The notes below the pieces were generated by a model, which worked only from the letters and a program-made list of their open reading frames with translations, made no database searches and was not told where the DNA came from. Of a DNA stretch of 41,651 nt, positions 1 to 10,660 are shown in pieces. Both the position numbers and the translations under genes were made by a program. Each line of letters begins with the position of its first letter. Positions within the stretch are counted from its first letter, which is position 1. The DNA comes from Pelagibacteraceae bacterium GOM-A1 (lineage in GTDB: Bacteria > Pseudomonadota > Alphaproteobacteria > Pelagibacterales > Pelagibacteraceae), in contig LHBX01000007.1 of assembly GCA_001704065.1 (NCBI GenBank), positions 1-41,651 of the forward strand, given 5' to 3'.

Positions 1-32
1 CCGTCATATGGAATTGAGTAAGAGTTTGTTCT
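1..32. repeat. Left arm of a perfect 32-bp inverted repeat (partner 1566-1597)
   Basis: The reverse complement of bases 1-32 is identical to 1566-1597; identity breaks at base 33 (partner 1565). The arm starts exactly at the window edge. The two copies fall in different reading frames of two unrelated coding sequences, so shared protein ancestry does not explain them. A fold-back assembly or amplification chimera is the simplest reading. Confidence 0.85.
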
Positions 33-412
33 CTATCCGCCTCACCCTTATATGATGATCCATCAATTATAAACTTCTCTTTTTTTTCATCAAAAATTAA
101 ATTTACATATTTTCTCTTATTGTTTTGAAATGTTTCTGAGTTAAATGAAATTAATTGGTCTCCAATATATTCTTCAGTACCTCTACTATTTATAGAGAAT
201 ACTGTAACACCCAATAATTTCACCTCAAAATTGGTTGTATTTTTTACAATAAATTTATTTTCTTCTTTTTTAAATGTGAAAATACTTTCTCCAATTTTTT
301 CATCATCTTTAAATATCTCCATTTCTATATTTGAATAATTTTTATAGTGATCAGTATGTGCTTGCAAAAAAAGAGGAGATAAAACTAACAATATTACTAA
401 GAATTTTCTCAT
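1..412 (-). CDS. Truncated exported protein, DUF6134-like (C-terminus off the left edge)
   Basis: An open frame runs leftward from an ATG at 412 to the window edge, giving 137 codons without a stop. The first ~18 residues (MRKFLVILLVLSPLFLQA) look like a Sec signal peptide, so the product is probably periplasmic. The rest is a beta-rich, lysine-rich sequence with alternating hydrophobic residues (for example FEVKLLGVTVFS and FIIDGSSYKGEA). This resembles my memory of DUF6134 proteins common in marine alphaproteobacteria; their function is unknown to me. It is divergent from the YczE-type gene, with 79 bp between the starts. The last ~11 codons before the edge lie in a perfect inverted repeat of 1566-1597, so the terminal residues may be chimeric and should not be trusted. 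Confidence 0.6.
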   Translation of the reverse strand, partial: MRKFLVILLVLSPLFLQAHTDHYKNYSNIEMEIFKDDEKIGESIFTFKKEENKFIVKNTTNFEVKLLGVTVFSINSRGTEEYIGDQLISFNSETFQNNKRKYVNLIFDEKKEKFIIDGSSYKGEADREQTLTQFHMT

Positions 413-491
413 TACTTCACGTTATTTTAATTAACTTGTTTGAACTTTATATAGAATTTTTACGTTTAAAAGATAAATAGTCTAAAGAATT

Positions 492-1139
492 ATGTTTTTA
501 ACCATAAAAAATATACCCTCAAAATCTTGGAGCTCAGAAAAACCTTTAAATTTTAAACCTAAATTTAGAACTTTTTTACTTTTATGTGTTGGTTTATCTT
601 TATTTGGGTTGGGAGAGGGTCTCTTATTAGTTTCTACTACTGGTAATTCTCCATGGTCTGTTCTTGCAGAAGGTTTATCAAACATATTAAATATTTCGAT
701 CGGATTATCTACATTCATAATAAGTATTATTGTTTTAGGGTTTTGGTTTCCACTAAAACAAAAACCAGGAATTGGTACAATCCTAAATATTTTAATTATA
801 GCAGCGATAATCGATTTGACACTTTTTCTTTTTGATCCTCCTTTAGCTACCTCTTCAAAATATATTCTTGCCGTATTTTCTGTTTTGCTTGTCGGTCTAG
901 GAAGTGGGATATACTTAATTGCAAATTTAGGCCCTGGTCCTAGAGATGGATTGATGACAGGTCTAACAAAAAAAACTCAACTTCCTATTGCTTTAATTCG
1001 AGCTACTTTGGAAATTTCAGCTGTTATATCTGGTTGGTATTTGGGAGGAACTGTTGGTTTGGGCACTATAATATTTGCATTTGGGATAGGTCCTGCTGTA
1101 GCTTTAGGAATTTATATTGTGGATAAAGTTACGAAGTAA
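492..1139 (+). CDS. YczE/YyaS/YitT-type integral membrane protein
   Basis: This 215-residue protein has about five or six hydrophobic helices separated by short loops. Two glycine-rich repeats match the YczE/YyaS family pattern: GLSLFGLGEGLL...GNSPWSVLAEGLS near residues 36-62 and LGSGIYLIANLGPGPRDGL near 136-154. In that family the N-P/G-P-R-D-G-L segment marks an internal duplication. Members are inner-membrane proteins of uncertain, possibly transport-related, function. The ATG at 492 precedes a polar N-terminal stretch of about 20 residues; no Shine-Dalgarno is visible. It is divergent from the truncated gene at 1-412 and 60 bp ahead of the next plus-strand gene. The family call is from motif memory; the substrate is unknown. 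Confidence 0.75.
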   Translation: MFLTIKNIPSKSWSSEKPLNFKPKFRTFLLLCVGLSLFGLGEGLLLVSTTGNSPWSVLAEGLSNILNISIGLSTFIISIIVLGFWFPLKQKPGIGTILNILIIAAIIDLTLFLFDPPLATSSKYILAVFSVLLVGLGSGIYLIANLGPGPRDGLMTGLTKKTQLPIALIRATLEISAVISGWYLGGTVGLGTIIFAFGIGPAVALGIYIVDKVTK

Positions 1140-1199
1140 ATGTTTTTAGTGGACAATTAGTCGATTGTTAATACTGAATAAAAATTGTAAATATAAATC

Positions 1200-1655
1200 A
1201 TGTCTATAAAAAATTGGATGAAAGAATCAGCAAATATACTATTTGACGATAGTAAAAATGATTTAAGAGCACTTCCCAAAACTGTGAGACTACAAATATT
1301 ATTAGTTTTAAGTTTTATATGGACAACAGTATTTAGTTTATACGTATTTTCATATGCAACTTTTGCATTTGGTTGGGCAGGGACATATGTTGCTCATATA
1401 GGTTTAATATTTGCTGTTTATTATACATTTAAACAATTTCATAGAGCTGAAGCAAAAGCTGTTAGCGTTTTTAAGACAAAAAATTTTGATCCATTTAAAA
1501 TCATGACAATTGTTTTTGTTATAGTTTTTATTTTTGTTTTTTCTAAAGGTATTGAAGTATTGACAAGAACAAACTCTTACTCAATTCCATATGACGGACC
1601 TAGTAAATCAGCATTTGAAAAGTGGCTGCCATTTACAAAAAATAAATCTGAATAA
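1200..1655 (+). CDS. Unrecognised small membrane protein with three predicted helices
   Basis: I do not recognise this 151-residue protein. After a charged amphipathic N-terminus (~28 residues), hydrophobic segments lie near residues 32-54, 60-77 and 99-119. Between helices two and three is a polar stretch rich in K, R and aromatic residues (FKQFHRAEAKAVSVFKTKNF). The C-terminal ~30 residues are polar. The helical and charged pattern argues for a real gene, and codon use matches the neighbours. It ends only 8 bp before the convergent typA stop. Bases 1566-1597, inside the C-terminal part, are repeated inverted at the window edge. Function unknown; probably lineage-specific. Confidence 0.7.
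   Translation: MSIKNWMKESANILFDDSKNDLRALPKTVRLQILLVLSFIWTTVFSLYVFSYATFAFGWAGTYVAHIGLIFAVYYTFKQFHRAEAKAVSVFKTKNFDPFKIMTIVFVIVFIFVFSKGIEVLTRTNSYSIPYDGPSKSAFEKWLPFTKNKSE
1566..1597. repeat. Right arm of the 32-bp inverted repeat (partner 1-32)
   Basis: This stretch, inside the orphan membrane-protein gene, is the exact reverse complement of window bases 1-32. Here it encodes RTNSYSIPYDG in frame, a plausible continuation of the protein, which suggests that this is the original copy and the left-edge copy is secondary. Confidence 0.85.
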
Positions 1656-1663
1656 TAATTTTT

Positions 1664-3490
1664 TTAAGAAGCTTCTGATAATTTAGAGAGCTTTTTTCTC
1701 TCGTGAGGATCAAGCACAGCTTTTCTTAATCTGCATGAATTTGGCGTAATTTCTAGTGCTTCATCAGAATTTAACATGCTCAATTGTTCAGCAATAGACA
1801 TCTTTCTTACAGGAGTTAAAACAACATTTTCGTCTGTTCCTTGTGTCCTCATATTTGTAAGTTTTTTACCTTTCATGACATTTATAATCATATCACCAGG
1901 TTTAGGTGACAATCCTACAATCATACCCGAATAAACTGGATCGTTATGAGTAACAAACATTTCTCCTCTTGCCTGTAGATTATAAATTGCAAATGCTACT
2001 GCCTTTCCTTGTTCCATAGAAATTAATGCGCCATTTCTTCTGCCTTCCATATCTCCCTCAAATTTTCCATAAGAATGGAATATTCTGTTTATTACCCCTG
2101 TTCCTTTAGTTAGAGTAAGAAATCTACTGGTGTATCCCATTAAACCTCTAGTTGGTGCATGAAAGATTAATCGTTTTTTATTTTTTCCAGTATCTTTAAG
2201 ATCTATTAATTTTCCTTTTCTTTTATTCATCGAGTCTATAACTTTAGAAGAGAATTCTTCGTCAAGATCCATAGTAATTTCTTCAATAGGTTCTAATTTT
2301 GCACCATTTTCATTTTTTTGAAATAAAACTCTGGGAGGACTTACTGTCATTTCAAATCCTTCACGTCTCATTTGTGTTAATAATATTTCTAACATTAATT
2401 CACCTCTTCCACTTATTTCAAATGAGTCTTTGTTTTCATTTTCTGAAAAAGAAATTCCGACATTATTCTGAGCCTCTTGAACCAATCTCTCTCTAATTTG
2501 AGTACTTGTAAGCTTTTTACCTTCTGTTCCAGCTAATGGAGAACTATTTACTGTTATTTTGATAGACATCGTTGGTGGATCAATAGGGGTTGCTTGTATT
2601 GGTGTATCTACCTCAGTATCACATATGGTGTCAGCAACATTTGCTTTTTCTAATCCAGCGATAACCACAATATCTCCAGCTTCGCCAACTTCTATTGGTA
2701 CTTTTTTTGTCCCCTCGTATCTAAATATTTTAGTCAACCTTCCCTCATCAACTTTTTCTCCATCAAGATTGATTGCTTTAATTTGTTGGTTTGCTTTTGC
2801 AGTACCTTGTGAAATTCTACCAACTAAACTTCTACCTAAAAAACTGTCCGCATATAAAAGGGTCGAAAGCATTGCAAAGGGTTTGGACTTGTCAAATTCT
2901 GCTGGCTTAACATGATCTACTACTAAATCTAATAATGGATTTAAATTATCTCTTGGACCATCTATTTCGTTAGACGCCCAGCCAGATCTTCCACTTGCGT
3001 AAATAACTGGAAAGTCTAATTGCTCTTCGTTGGCATCTAAACTGACAAATAAGTCAAAAGTTTCATTTAAAACTTCATCGGCTCTTTGGTCAGCTTTGTC
3101 TAATTTATTAATTACTACTATTGGTTTAAGGCCTTGTTTAAGTGCTTTAGCTAAAACAAATTTAGTTTGAGGCATTACCCCTTCGGCTGAATCTATTAAT
3201 AATAATGCACCATCAGCCATACTAAGAACTCTTTCAACTTCTGCAGCAAAATCTCTGTGTCCAGGTGTATCAATAATATTTATTCTAGAATCTTTCCAAT
3301 TTATCGACGCTGGTTTGGCAAGAATTGTAATACCTCTTTCCTTTTCAAGCTCACCAGAGTCCATCAGCCTTTCATCAACAATTTCATTTTCTCTAAAAGA
3401 ACCACTCTGTTTCATTAAGTTATCAATCAAAGTAGTCTTGCCGTGGTCAACATGAGCAATTATGGTGATGTTACGTATTGATGTTGTCAT
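1664..3490 (-). CDS. typA: Ribosome-associated translational GTPase TypA/BipA
   Basis: At 608 residues this is normal TypA/BipA length. The N-terminal G domain carries G1 AHVDHGKT (residues 12-19), the switch II/G3 DTPGHRDF (74-81) and G4 NKLD near 128-131. The elongation-factor-like domain II, EF-G-like domains III/V and the TypA-specific C-terminus follow (GLMGYTSRFLTLTKGTG, then RGEMFVTHNDPVYSGMIVG). TypA binds the 70S ribosome and supports 50S assembly and growth under stress. It starts at an ATG 96 bp downstream of groEL, after the groEL terminator, so it probably has its own promoter in the 3491-3586 gap. It converges with the gene ending at 1655. I see no damaged motif. Confidence 0.97.
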   Translation of the reverse strand: MTTSIRNITIIAHVDHGKTTLIDNLMKQSGSFRENEIVDERLMDSGELEKERGITILAKPASINWKDSRINIIDTPGHRDFAAEVERVLSMADGALLLIDSAEGVMPQTKFVLAKALKQGLKPIVVINKLDKADQRADEVLNETFDLFVSLDANEEQLDFPVIYASGRSGWASNEIDGPRDNLNPLLDLVVDHVKPAEFDKSKPFAMLSTLLYADSFLGRSLVGRISQGTAKANQQIKAINLDGEKVDEGRLTKIFRYEGTKKVPIEVGEAGDIVVIAGLEKANVADTICDTEVDTPIQATPIDPPTMSIKITVNSSPLAGTEGKKLTSTQIRERLVQEAQNNVGISFSENENKDSFEISGRGELMLEILLTQMRREGFEMTVSPPRVLFQKNENGAKLEPIEEITMDLDEEFSSKVIDSMNKRKGKLIDLKDTGKNKKRLIFHAPTRGLMGYTSRFLTLTKGTGVINRIFHSYGKFEGDMEGRRNGALISMEQGKAVAFAIYNLQARGEMFVTHNDPVYSGMIVGLSPKPGDMIINVMKGKKLTNMRTQGTDENVVLTPVRKMSIAEQLSMLNSDEALEITPNSCRLRKAVLDPHERKKLSKLSEAS

Positions 3491-3530
3491 TTGCGCGTTC
3501 TTATATATTCAAAATATTTTTTTTCAATTC

Positions 3531-3561
3531 AAAAAAAAAGGGCAGTAAAAACTGCCCTTTT
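3531..3561 (-). terminator. Intrinsic terminator after groEL
   Basis: Read on the minus strand, an 11-bp perfect stem (AAAAGGGCAGT / ACTGCCCTTTT; arms 3551-3561 and 3536-3546) with a 4-nt loop runs into a tract of nine T (3531-3539). It lies 26 bp past the groEL stop and before typA. This is the only convincing Rho-independent terminator I found in the window. Confidence 0.88.
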
Positions 3562-3586
3562 AGAATTTTTAAACGAGTGGGGAAGA

Positions 3587-5256
<1,670 letters not shown>

Positions 5257-5261
5257 ATTAT

Positions 5262-5555
5262 TTATTTACCTGTTGCAATACCCATAATGTCTGACTCTTT
5301 CATTATGCTGTACTCTTTACCATCAATTTTGACTTCTGTTCCTGACCACTTACCGAATAAAACTTTATCACCTACTTTAACGTCCATAGGTATTAGTTTT
5401 CCATCTTCAGTTTTTGCGCCTCCGCCAACAGCAACAACTTTACCTTCTTGAGGTTTTTCTTGAGCTGTATCTGGAATAATTATGCCACCAGCAGTTTTTT
5501 CGCTGCTATCTAAAACTTCTATTAAAACACGGTCATGTAACGGTTTAAACTTCAT
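5262..5555 (-). CDS. groES: Co-chaperonin GroES (10 kDa)
   Basis: This 97-residue protein forms the heptameric lid of the GroEL chamber. It has the family start ([20 protein letters not shown]), the mobile-loop segment [20 protein letters not shown] near residues 21-40 and the closing [15 protein letters not shown]. Length is typical. It is first in the groES-groEL operon, 19 bp ahead of groEL, and is preceded by a good Shine-Dalgarno and a putative heat-shock promoter. Its upstream region is shared divergently with the HAD hydrolase gene at 5678. Confidence 0.98.
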   Translation of the reverse strand: MKFKPLHDRVLIEVLDSSEKTAGGIIIPDTAQEKPQEGKVVAVGGGAKTEDGKLIPMDVKVGDKVLFGKWSGTEVKIDGKEYSIMKESDIMGIATGK

Positions 5556-5561
5556 ACGAAT

Positions 5562-5569
5562 TCTCCTTT
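5562..5569 (-). promoter_or_regulatory. Strong Shine-Dalgarno of groES
   Basis: AAAGGAGA on the minus strand ends 6 nt before the groES ATG at 5555. It is the best-placed translation signal in the operon and confirms the start. Confidence 0.8.
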
Positions 5570-5580
5570 AAATTAGCAGT

Positions 5581-5610
5581 CATATAGAGACATATTTAAT
5601 AATTTTCAAG
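5581..5610 (-). promoter_or_regulatory. Putative RpoH-type heat-shock promoter of groESL
   Basis: Read on the minus strand, CTTGAA (5610-5605) is followed after 17 nt by CTATATG (5587-5581), about 25 bp before the groES start. This resembles the alphaproteobacterial sigma-32 pattern (CTTGAA, 16-18 nt, then a C-rich/TAT -10 element). The -35 element lies within a perfect 14-bp palindrome, TTCAAGATCTTGAA, at 5605-5618. Assignment is by pattern only; no transcript data. Confidence 0.5.
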
Positions 5611-5677
5611 ATCTTGAATAAAAATTATGGCCTAAAAAACCCAAGAATAAAGCATATTTTTAAGCTATACCTCAAGT

Positions 5678-6493
5678 ATGCCCCAAAATTTAGACAAAGA
5701 TGGATTAAGATCTAAAATAAACAGTTACGAATTATTTTTTATCGACATATGGGGAGTGATCCATAACGGATTACAAATTTTTGAAGATTCTATTGAAGTA
5801 TTAGAAAATTTAAAAAAAAATAGTAAAGAGTTTGTATTACTTACCAATGCTCCAAGACCAAATTCTACAGTTATTGATTTTTTGAAAAAAATGGGGCTCA
5901 AAAAATTTTATGAAGATGTATACACCTCAGGAGAAGCTTCATTAAGATATTTAATGCAAAATTTTCGAAATTCAAAATTTTATCACATTGGACCACCAAG
6001 AGATTTTGACTTATTTAAAAGATTTGAACAAAATAAAGTTAGCAATATCAATCAAGCTGATTATTTTATTTGTACAGGGTTATTTGAAGATCATGAGACA
6101 AAACTTGAATATTATAAAGATTTACTTAAGAAATTTTCAAATAAAAAATTTGTGTGTACCAATCCAGATTTAATTGTTGATAGAGGAGATGTTAGGGAGT
6201 TTTGTGCTGGATCAGTTGCAAAAATATTTGAAGAAATTGGTGGAAAAGTAATTTACTTTGGAAAACCTTATCCTCCGGTTTATAATTTATCTGCTAACAT
6301 AAATGGTAAAAATGTTTTATGTATCGGAGATAATATGAATACAGATATAAAAGGAGCTAATATTCAAAATTTTGACAATCTGCTAATAACGAGTGGTATA
6401 CATAAAAAAGAATTAAGTAGTTTTAATATTGATAAATTAGAAGAAAAATATGGAGTAAGCGTGAATTACACTCAAACAAAATTAAAATGGTGA
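5678..6493 (+). CDS. HAD-superfamily class IIA hydrolase (TIGR01459-like)
   Basis: This 271-residue member of the NagD-like HAD branch opens with FFIDIWGVIHNG (residues 20-31), holding the nucleophile Asp23; Trp25 sits where most HAD phosphatases have the second Asp, as is usual in TIGR01459. Motif II is LLTNAPRP (~54-61), the motif III lysine is in YFGKPYPP (~193-200), and motif IV is CIGDNMNTDIKGA (~216-228). The substrate of this subfamily is not established. It begins the plus-strand run and overlaps ribF by 7 bp, so the two are probably co-translated. A groESL / HAD / ribF / ileS string is familiar from alphaproteobacteria. No Shine-Dalgarno is visible. Confidence 0.85.
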   Translation: MPQNLDKDGLRSKINSYELFFIDIWGVIHNGLQIFEDSIEVLENLKKNSKEFVLLTNAPRPNSTVIDFLKKMGLKKFYEDVYTSGEASLRYLMQNFRNSKFYHIGPPRDFDLFKRFEQNKVSNINQADYFICTGLFEDHETKLEYYKDLLKKFSNKKFVCTNPDLIVDRGDVREFCAGSVAKIFEEIGGKVIYFGKPYPPVYNLSANINGKNVLCIGDNMNTDIKGANIQNFDNLLITSGIHKKELSSFNIDKLEEKYGVSVNYTQTKLKW

Positions 6494-7413
6494 ACAAAAT
6501 TAAAATCTACAAAAATTTCAAAATTTTAAGAAAACATCGAAATGCAATGATATTAATTGGCAATTTTGATGGGTTACATCTGGGCCATCAGAGATTATTC
6601 AAAGAAGCAAAAAAATATAAAAAAAAATATAATTCAAAAATTGGAGTAGTGACTTTTGATCCAATACCAAAAATGTATTTTAATAAAGGTATCACGAATT
6701 ATCGACTTTCAAATCTTAATCAAAAAAGTAAATATTTTAGTGATTATAATGTAGATTTTTTAATAAATAAAAAGTTTGATAAAAAATTCTCTAAAATATC
6801 TTGTCATAACTTTATTAAAAATATTTTATGCAAAAAGTTAAATGCAGATTATATCTTCGTTAGTAATAATTTTAGATTTGGTAATAAAAGAGAGGGAGAC
6901 GTAAATCTATTAAAAAGATTTCAAAAAAAATATAATTACAAATTAATTAACCCAAAACCGTTATATAAAAAAAATAAAATTATTTCCTCAACATTAATAA
7001 GAAAATTAATTGAAAATGGTAATTTAAAAATTGCAAATCAACTTTTATCTAGAAATTGGTCAATAGAAGGTGTTGTTGAAAAAGGTAGAATGATGGGTAG
7101 AAAAATCGGCTTCCCTACATGCAACATAAATATAAAAAATTATGTAATACCAAAAGTAGGAGTTTATGCAGTTGATGTTTATATCGAAAAAAATAGAAAA
7201 AAGATCAAAGGAATAGCAAATATTGGGTATAGACCTACTTTTAATCAAAAAAAATTATTATTAGAGGTAAATTTATTTAAATTTTCTGGAAATCTTTATA
7301 ATAAAAATCTAACTATTAATTTTACAAAATTTATTAGAGGAGAAACAAAATTTAAAAATATTGATGCTTTGAAAAAACAAATAAATAAAGATATCAAAGT
7401 TGCTAAAAGATAA
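6487..7413 (+). CDS. ribF: Bifunctional riboflavin kinase / FAD synthetase RibF
   Basis: RibF converts riboflavin to FMN and then FAD in the cytosol. The 308-residue protein has the N-terminal nucleotidyltransferase domain with GNFDGLHLGHQRL (25-37, the HxGH nucleotide site) and STLIRKLIENG near 170. The C-terminal riboflavin kinase domain has GRKIGFPTCNI (~200-210) and GVYAVDV...GIANIGYRPTF (~222-251). Length matches the family. It overlaps the upstream HAD gene by 7 bp and is followed 6 bp later by ileS. I saw no FMN riboswitch upstream. Lysine and asparagine are very abundant, as expected at this AT content. Confidence 0.95.
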   Translation: MVNKIKIYKNFKILRKHRNAMILIGNFDGLHLGHQRLFKEAKKYKKKYNSKIGVVTFDPIPKMYFNKGITNYRLSNLNQKSKYFSDYNVDFLINKKFDKKFSKISCHNFIKNILCKKLNADYIFVSNNFRFGNKREGDVNLLKRFQKKYNYKLINPKPLYKKNKIISSTLIRKLIENGNLKIANQLLSRNWSIEGVVEKGRMMGRKIGFPTCNINIKNYVIPKVGVYAVDVYIEKNRKKIKGIANIGYRPTFNQKKLLLEVNLFKFSGNLYNKNLTINFTKFIRGETKFKNIDALKKQINKDIKVAKR

Positions 7414-7419
7414 AATTTC

Positions 7420-10173
7420 ATGAGCAAGGAACATATAAATTTACCTAAAACAAAATTCTCAATGAAGGCAAACTTGCCAAATAAGGAGCCAAATTACATA
7501 GAATTTTGGAAGAAAATTGACCTTTACAATTTGTTAAGACAAAAAAGTAAAGGGCAAGAAAAATTTGTACTTCATGATGGGCCTCCATATGCAAATGGAA
7601 ATATTCATATGGGTACCGCTTTGAATAAAATCTTAAAAGACATAATTACAAAATTTCATCAAATGGATGGTAAAGACTCAGTTTATGTTCCCGGATGGGA
7701 TTGCCATGGTTTGCCCATTGAGTGGAAAATTGAAGAACAGTACAAAAAGAATAAAAAAAATAAAAATGATGTTCCAATTATTGAATTCAGAAAAGAATGC
7801 AGAGAATTTGCAAATAAATGGATAGAAGTCCATAAGGGAGAATTTACAAGACTTGGGGTAATCGGTGATTGGGAAAATTACTATTCAACAATGTCATTTG
7901 ATGCTGAAGCTCAAATAGTTAGAGAGCTTGGAAAATTTCTTAAAGAAGGAAGCCTTTATAGAGGTTACAAGCCAGTTCTTTGGTCAACTGTTGAAAAAAC
8001 AGCTTTAGCGGATGCAGAGGTTGAATACATGGATCATGTTTCAGATACGATTTATGCAGCATTCAAAGTGAAAGTTTCAAATTTAAATATAATTGATGGT
8101 GCTGATGTAATAATTTGGACGACAACTCCATGGACTATTCCTGCAAATAAAGCTTTAGCTTACAATGCTGGCCTAAAGTATGTTTTACTTGAAATAAACG
8201 ATTACAAAAATTTTATTGATAGAAAAATAGTAATTGCAAAGGACCTACTAGAACCTTTTAAAAAAGATACTTCTATTGAAAATATAAAAGTTTTAAACGA
8301 ATTTTTAGGAAAAGATTTAAAAGGCACAATTTGTAGCCATCCATTTTCTAAAATGGGATATGATTATGATATACCAATGCTAGAAGCTAATTTTGTTACT
8401 ACTGAACAAGGTACGGGTATAGTGCACTGCGCCCCTAGTCATGGACCAGATGATTTCAATCTTTGTTTAAATAATAATATTAAAGCAATTGAAACAGTTG
8501 ATGGTGATGGAAAATATACAAATGAAATTAAACATTTTGAAGGTTTACATATTTTTAAGGCCAATAACTTAATTATTGAAAAATTAAATGAGCAAAAAAA
8601 TTTAGTAACAAACGGAAAACTTACTCACTCCTACCCCCATTCCTGGAGATCAAAAGCTCCACTAGTTCATAGAGCAACTCCACAATGGTTTATTTCTATG
8701 GAAAGCCATGGATTAAGAGATAAAGCATTAAAGGCCATCGATAATACAGATTTTTATCCTTCAAAAGGAAAAGAAAGAATAAAATCAATGATTGAAACTA
8801 GGCCTGATTGGTGTGTATCAAGACAGAGAGTTTGGGGTGTGCCGCTACCGATTTTTATCTCAAAAAAAACAGGTGATGTTTTAGTTGATGATGAAGTCTT
8901 TGAAAATATTGCAAAAATTTACGAAAAAAAAGGTTCTGATTGTTGGTTTAATGAAGATTATCAGATCTTTCTTGGAGATAAGTATAAAGCAGAAGATTAT
9001 GAAAAATTATCAGATATAGTTGAGGTTTGGTTTGATAGTGGATCCACTCATTCTTTTGTCTTAGAAAAAAGAGATGACCTTAAATGGCCTGCATCGATGT
9101 ATTTAGAGGGTTCAGATCAACATAGAGGATGGTTTCATTCTTCATTACTAGAGTCATGTGGAACAAGAGGTGTTGCTCCATTTGAAAGCATTCTTTCTCA
9201 TGGTTTTGTCGTAGATGGAAAAGGTCTAAAAATGTCAAAATCAACAGGTAACGTAATTGCTCCACAAGATATACTTAAAAAATACGGAGCCGATATATTA
9301 AGAATTTGGGTTGCATCTTCAAATTATGCTGAGGATCTTAGAATAGATTATTCAATTTTAGATCAACACGCAGAGTCTTATAGAAAAATTAGAAACACGT
9401 TCAGATATCTTTTAGGAAATATTCAAGATCAATATGAAAATCTCGATTTCGAAAAAGTTAAGTTTGAAAACTTTGATACACTTGAAAAATTTATGCTTCA
9501 CAGAATTTATATAATAAATGAGAATTTTAAAAATAATTTTAAAGTTTATAACTTTCACAACTTATATAAAGAATTACTAAATTTTTGTACAGTTGAGCTT
9601 TCAGCCTTTTATTTTGATATCAGAAAAGATACTTTATATTGTGAGGCTTTGAATTCCGAAAAAAGAAAGAACTGCATAACTCTTTTAAATATTATTTTAC
9701 AATGTCTCCTAAAATGGTTTGCCCCAATATTATCATTTACAACTGAAGAAATTTATCAATTAGTTAAAAAAGAAGAAGATAGACAAAGTATACATTTGCA
9801 AAATTTTGTTTCTGTTCCAAATTCTTGGAAAAATAAAGAAATAAGCTCAGATTGGGAATATGTAAAAAAAATTAGAGATGAGGCAAACATTTCTATTGAG
9901 AACATGAGAGCTGAAAAATCAATTGGTTCAAGTTTAGAGGCAATGATTGAAATAAAGTTAAATAAAGAATTTTATGATAAAGCAAAAAATATCAATTTTG
10001 CTGAAATTTGTATAACCTCATCTGCATCTGTAATTAAAGATGAAAGTCAAAAAAATAGTATTGATGTAGTTGCAAAAAAAGCTCAAGGAAATAAATGTCC
10101 TATTTGTTGGAAAATTTTTGAAACGGCTTGTGAAAGACCAAATTGTGGACTTTTAAATACAAATGGGAAATGA
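7420..10173 (+). CDS. ileS: Isoleucyl-tRNA synthetase
   Basis: This 917-residue class I synthetase charges tRNA-Ile. The HIGH-type motif is [11 protein letters not shown] (55-65), followed by [16 protein letters not shown] (~91-106). The CP1 editing domain carries [18 protein letters not shown] (~229-246) and [16 protein letters not shown]. Other landmarks are [12 protein letters not shown] near 535, [12 protein letters not shown] near 568 and the KMSKSTGN loop near 604. The C-terminus keeps a zinc-binding pattern, CPICWKIF then CERPNC (~894-911). Length and domain order are normal for the bacterial enzyme. The last 11 bp overlap lspA, so synthetase and signal peptidase are coupled. Confidence 0.98.
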   Translation: MSKEHINLPKTKFSMKANLPNKEPNYIEFWKKIDLYNLLRQKSKGQEKFVLHDGPPYANGNIHMGTALNKILKDIITKFHQMDGKDSVYVPGWDCHGLPIEWKIEEQYKKNKKNKNDVPIIEFRKECREFANKWIEVHKGEFTRLGVIGDWENYYSTMSFDAEAQIVRELGKFLKEGSLYRGYKPVLWSTVEKTALADAEVEYMDHVSDTIYAAFKVKVSNLNIIDGADVIIWTTTPWTIPANKALAYNAGLKYVLLEINDYKNFIDRKIVIAKDLLEPFKKDTSIENIKVLNEFLGKDLKGTICSHPFSKMGYDYDIPMLEANFVTTEQGTGIVHCAPSHGPDDFNLCLNNNIKAIETVDGDGKYTNEIKHFEGLHIFKANNLIIEKLNEQKNLVTNGKLTHSYPHSWRSKAPLVHRATPQWFISMESHGLRDKALKAIDNTDFYPSKGKERIKSMIETRPDWCVSRQRVWGVPLPIFISKKTGDVLVDDEVFENIAKIYEKKGSDCWFNEDYQIFLGDKYKAEDYEKLSDIVEVWFDSGSTHSFVLEKRDDLKWPASMYLEGSDQHRGWFHSSLLESCGTRGVAPFESILSHGFVVDGKGLKMSKSTGNVIAPQDILKKYGADILRIWVASSNYAEDLRIDYSILDQHAESYRKIRNTFRYLLGNIQDQYENLDFEKVKFENFDTLEKFMLHRIYIINENFKNNFKVYNFHNLYKELLNFCTVELSAFYFDIRKDTLYCEALNSEKRKNCITLLNIILQCLLKWFAPILSFTTEEIYQLVKKEEDRQSIHLQNFVSVPNSWKNKEISSDWEYVKKIRDEANISIENMRAEKSIGSSLEAMIEIKLNKEFYDKAKNINFAEICITSSASVIKDESQKNSIDVVAKKAQGNKCPICWKIFETACERPNCGLLNTNGK

Positions 10174-10660
10174 AAAATTAAATAAACTTCTTATAGGTTT
10201 TATATTTCTAGTTGTTTGTTTTGCTTTAGATAGATTATCAAAAATTTATATTCTAAATATTTTAAATAATGAAGGACAAGTTGATTTTTATATAAATCAA
10301 TTTTTAAATATTTATTTGGTATGGAATACAGGTATTGGATTTGGTTTATTTTCTTCAGAGGATCAAATTTTCTATAATATCTTTACTACAATTATATTTA
10401 TTATAAATCTGGTAATATTGTATTTCGCTTTTATTGAATCAAAAATTAAATCATTTTTTTTGATGATAATATTAGGAGGGTCTTTAGGAAACTTATTTGA
10501 CCGGGTTTATTATAGAGCTGTTCCAGACTTTATAGATTTAAATTATGCAGGATATCATTGGTTTATCTTTAATGTAGCTGACATATTTATAACAATTGGT
10601 ATTATATGCCTTATTTTATCTGAATTTATATTCTATAAAAAAAAAGATGAAAAAAATTAA
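10163..10660 (+). CDS. lspA: Lipoprotein signal peptidase (signal peptidase II)
   Basis: LspA cleaves the signal peptide of prolipoproteins in the inner membrane. The 165-residue protein has four hydrophobic helices and the catalytic aspartate motifs [17 protein letters not shown] (~109-125) and [11 protein letters not shown] (~135-145). The conserved N-terminal LDRLSK (~24-29) and [12 protein letters not shown] (~53-64) are also present. It overlaps ileS by 11 bp and the next gene by 14 bp. That next gene encodes a candidate lipoprotein, so enzyme and a likely substrate are translated together. Confidence 0.95.
   Translation: MGNEKLNKLLIGFIFLVVCFALDRLSKIYILNILNNEGQVDFYINQFLNIYLVWNTGIGFGLFSSEDQIFYNIFTTIIFIINLVILYFAFIESKIKSFFLMIILGGSLGNLFDRVYYRAVPDFIDLNYAGYHWFIFNVADIFITIGIICLILSEFIFYKKKDEKN

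Noticed and set aside
1140..1199. ACAAT/ATTGT hairpin between the YczE-type gene and the orphan gene
   Set aside because: Five A/T-rich pairs without a T tract; no support as a terminator or operator.
1667..1676. Perfect 10-bp palindrome AGAAGCTTCT at the typA 3' end
   Set aside because: It encodes the last typA residues, has no loop and no suitable T run after it. A palindrome of this size is expected by chance in 41 kb.
2559..2915. 118-aa plus-strand open frame opposite typA
   Set aside because: It is the antisense shadow of the TypA coding sequence, with no start signal and a composition that mirrors the real gene.
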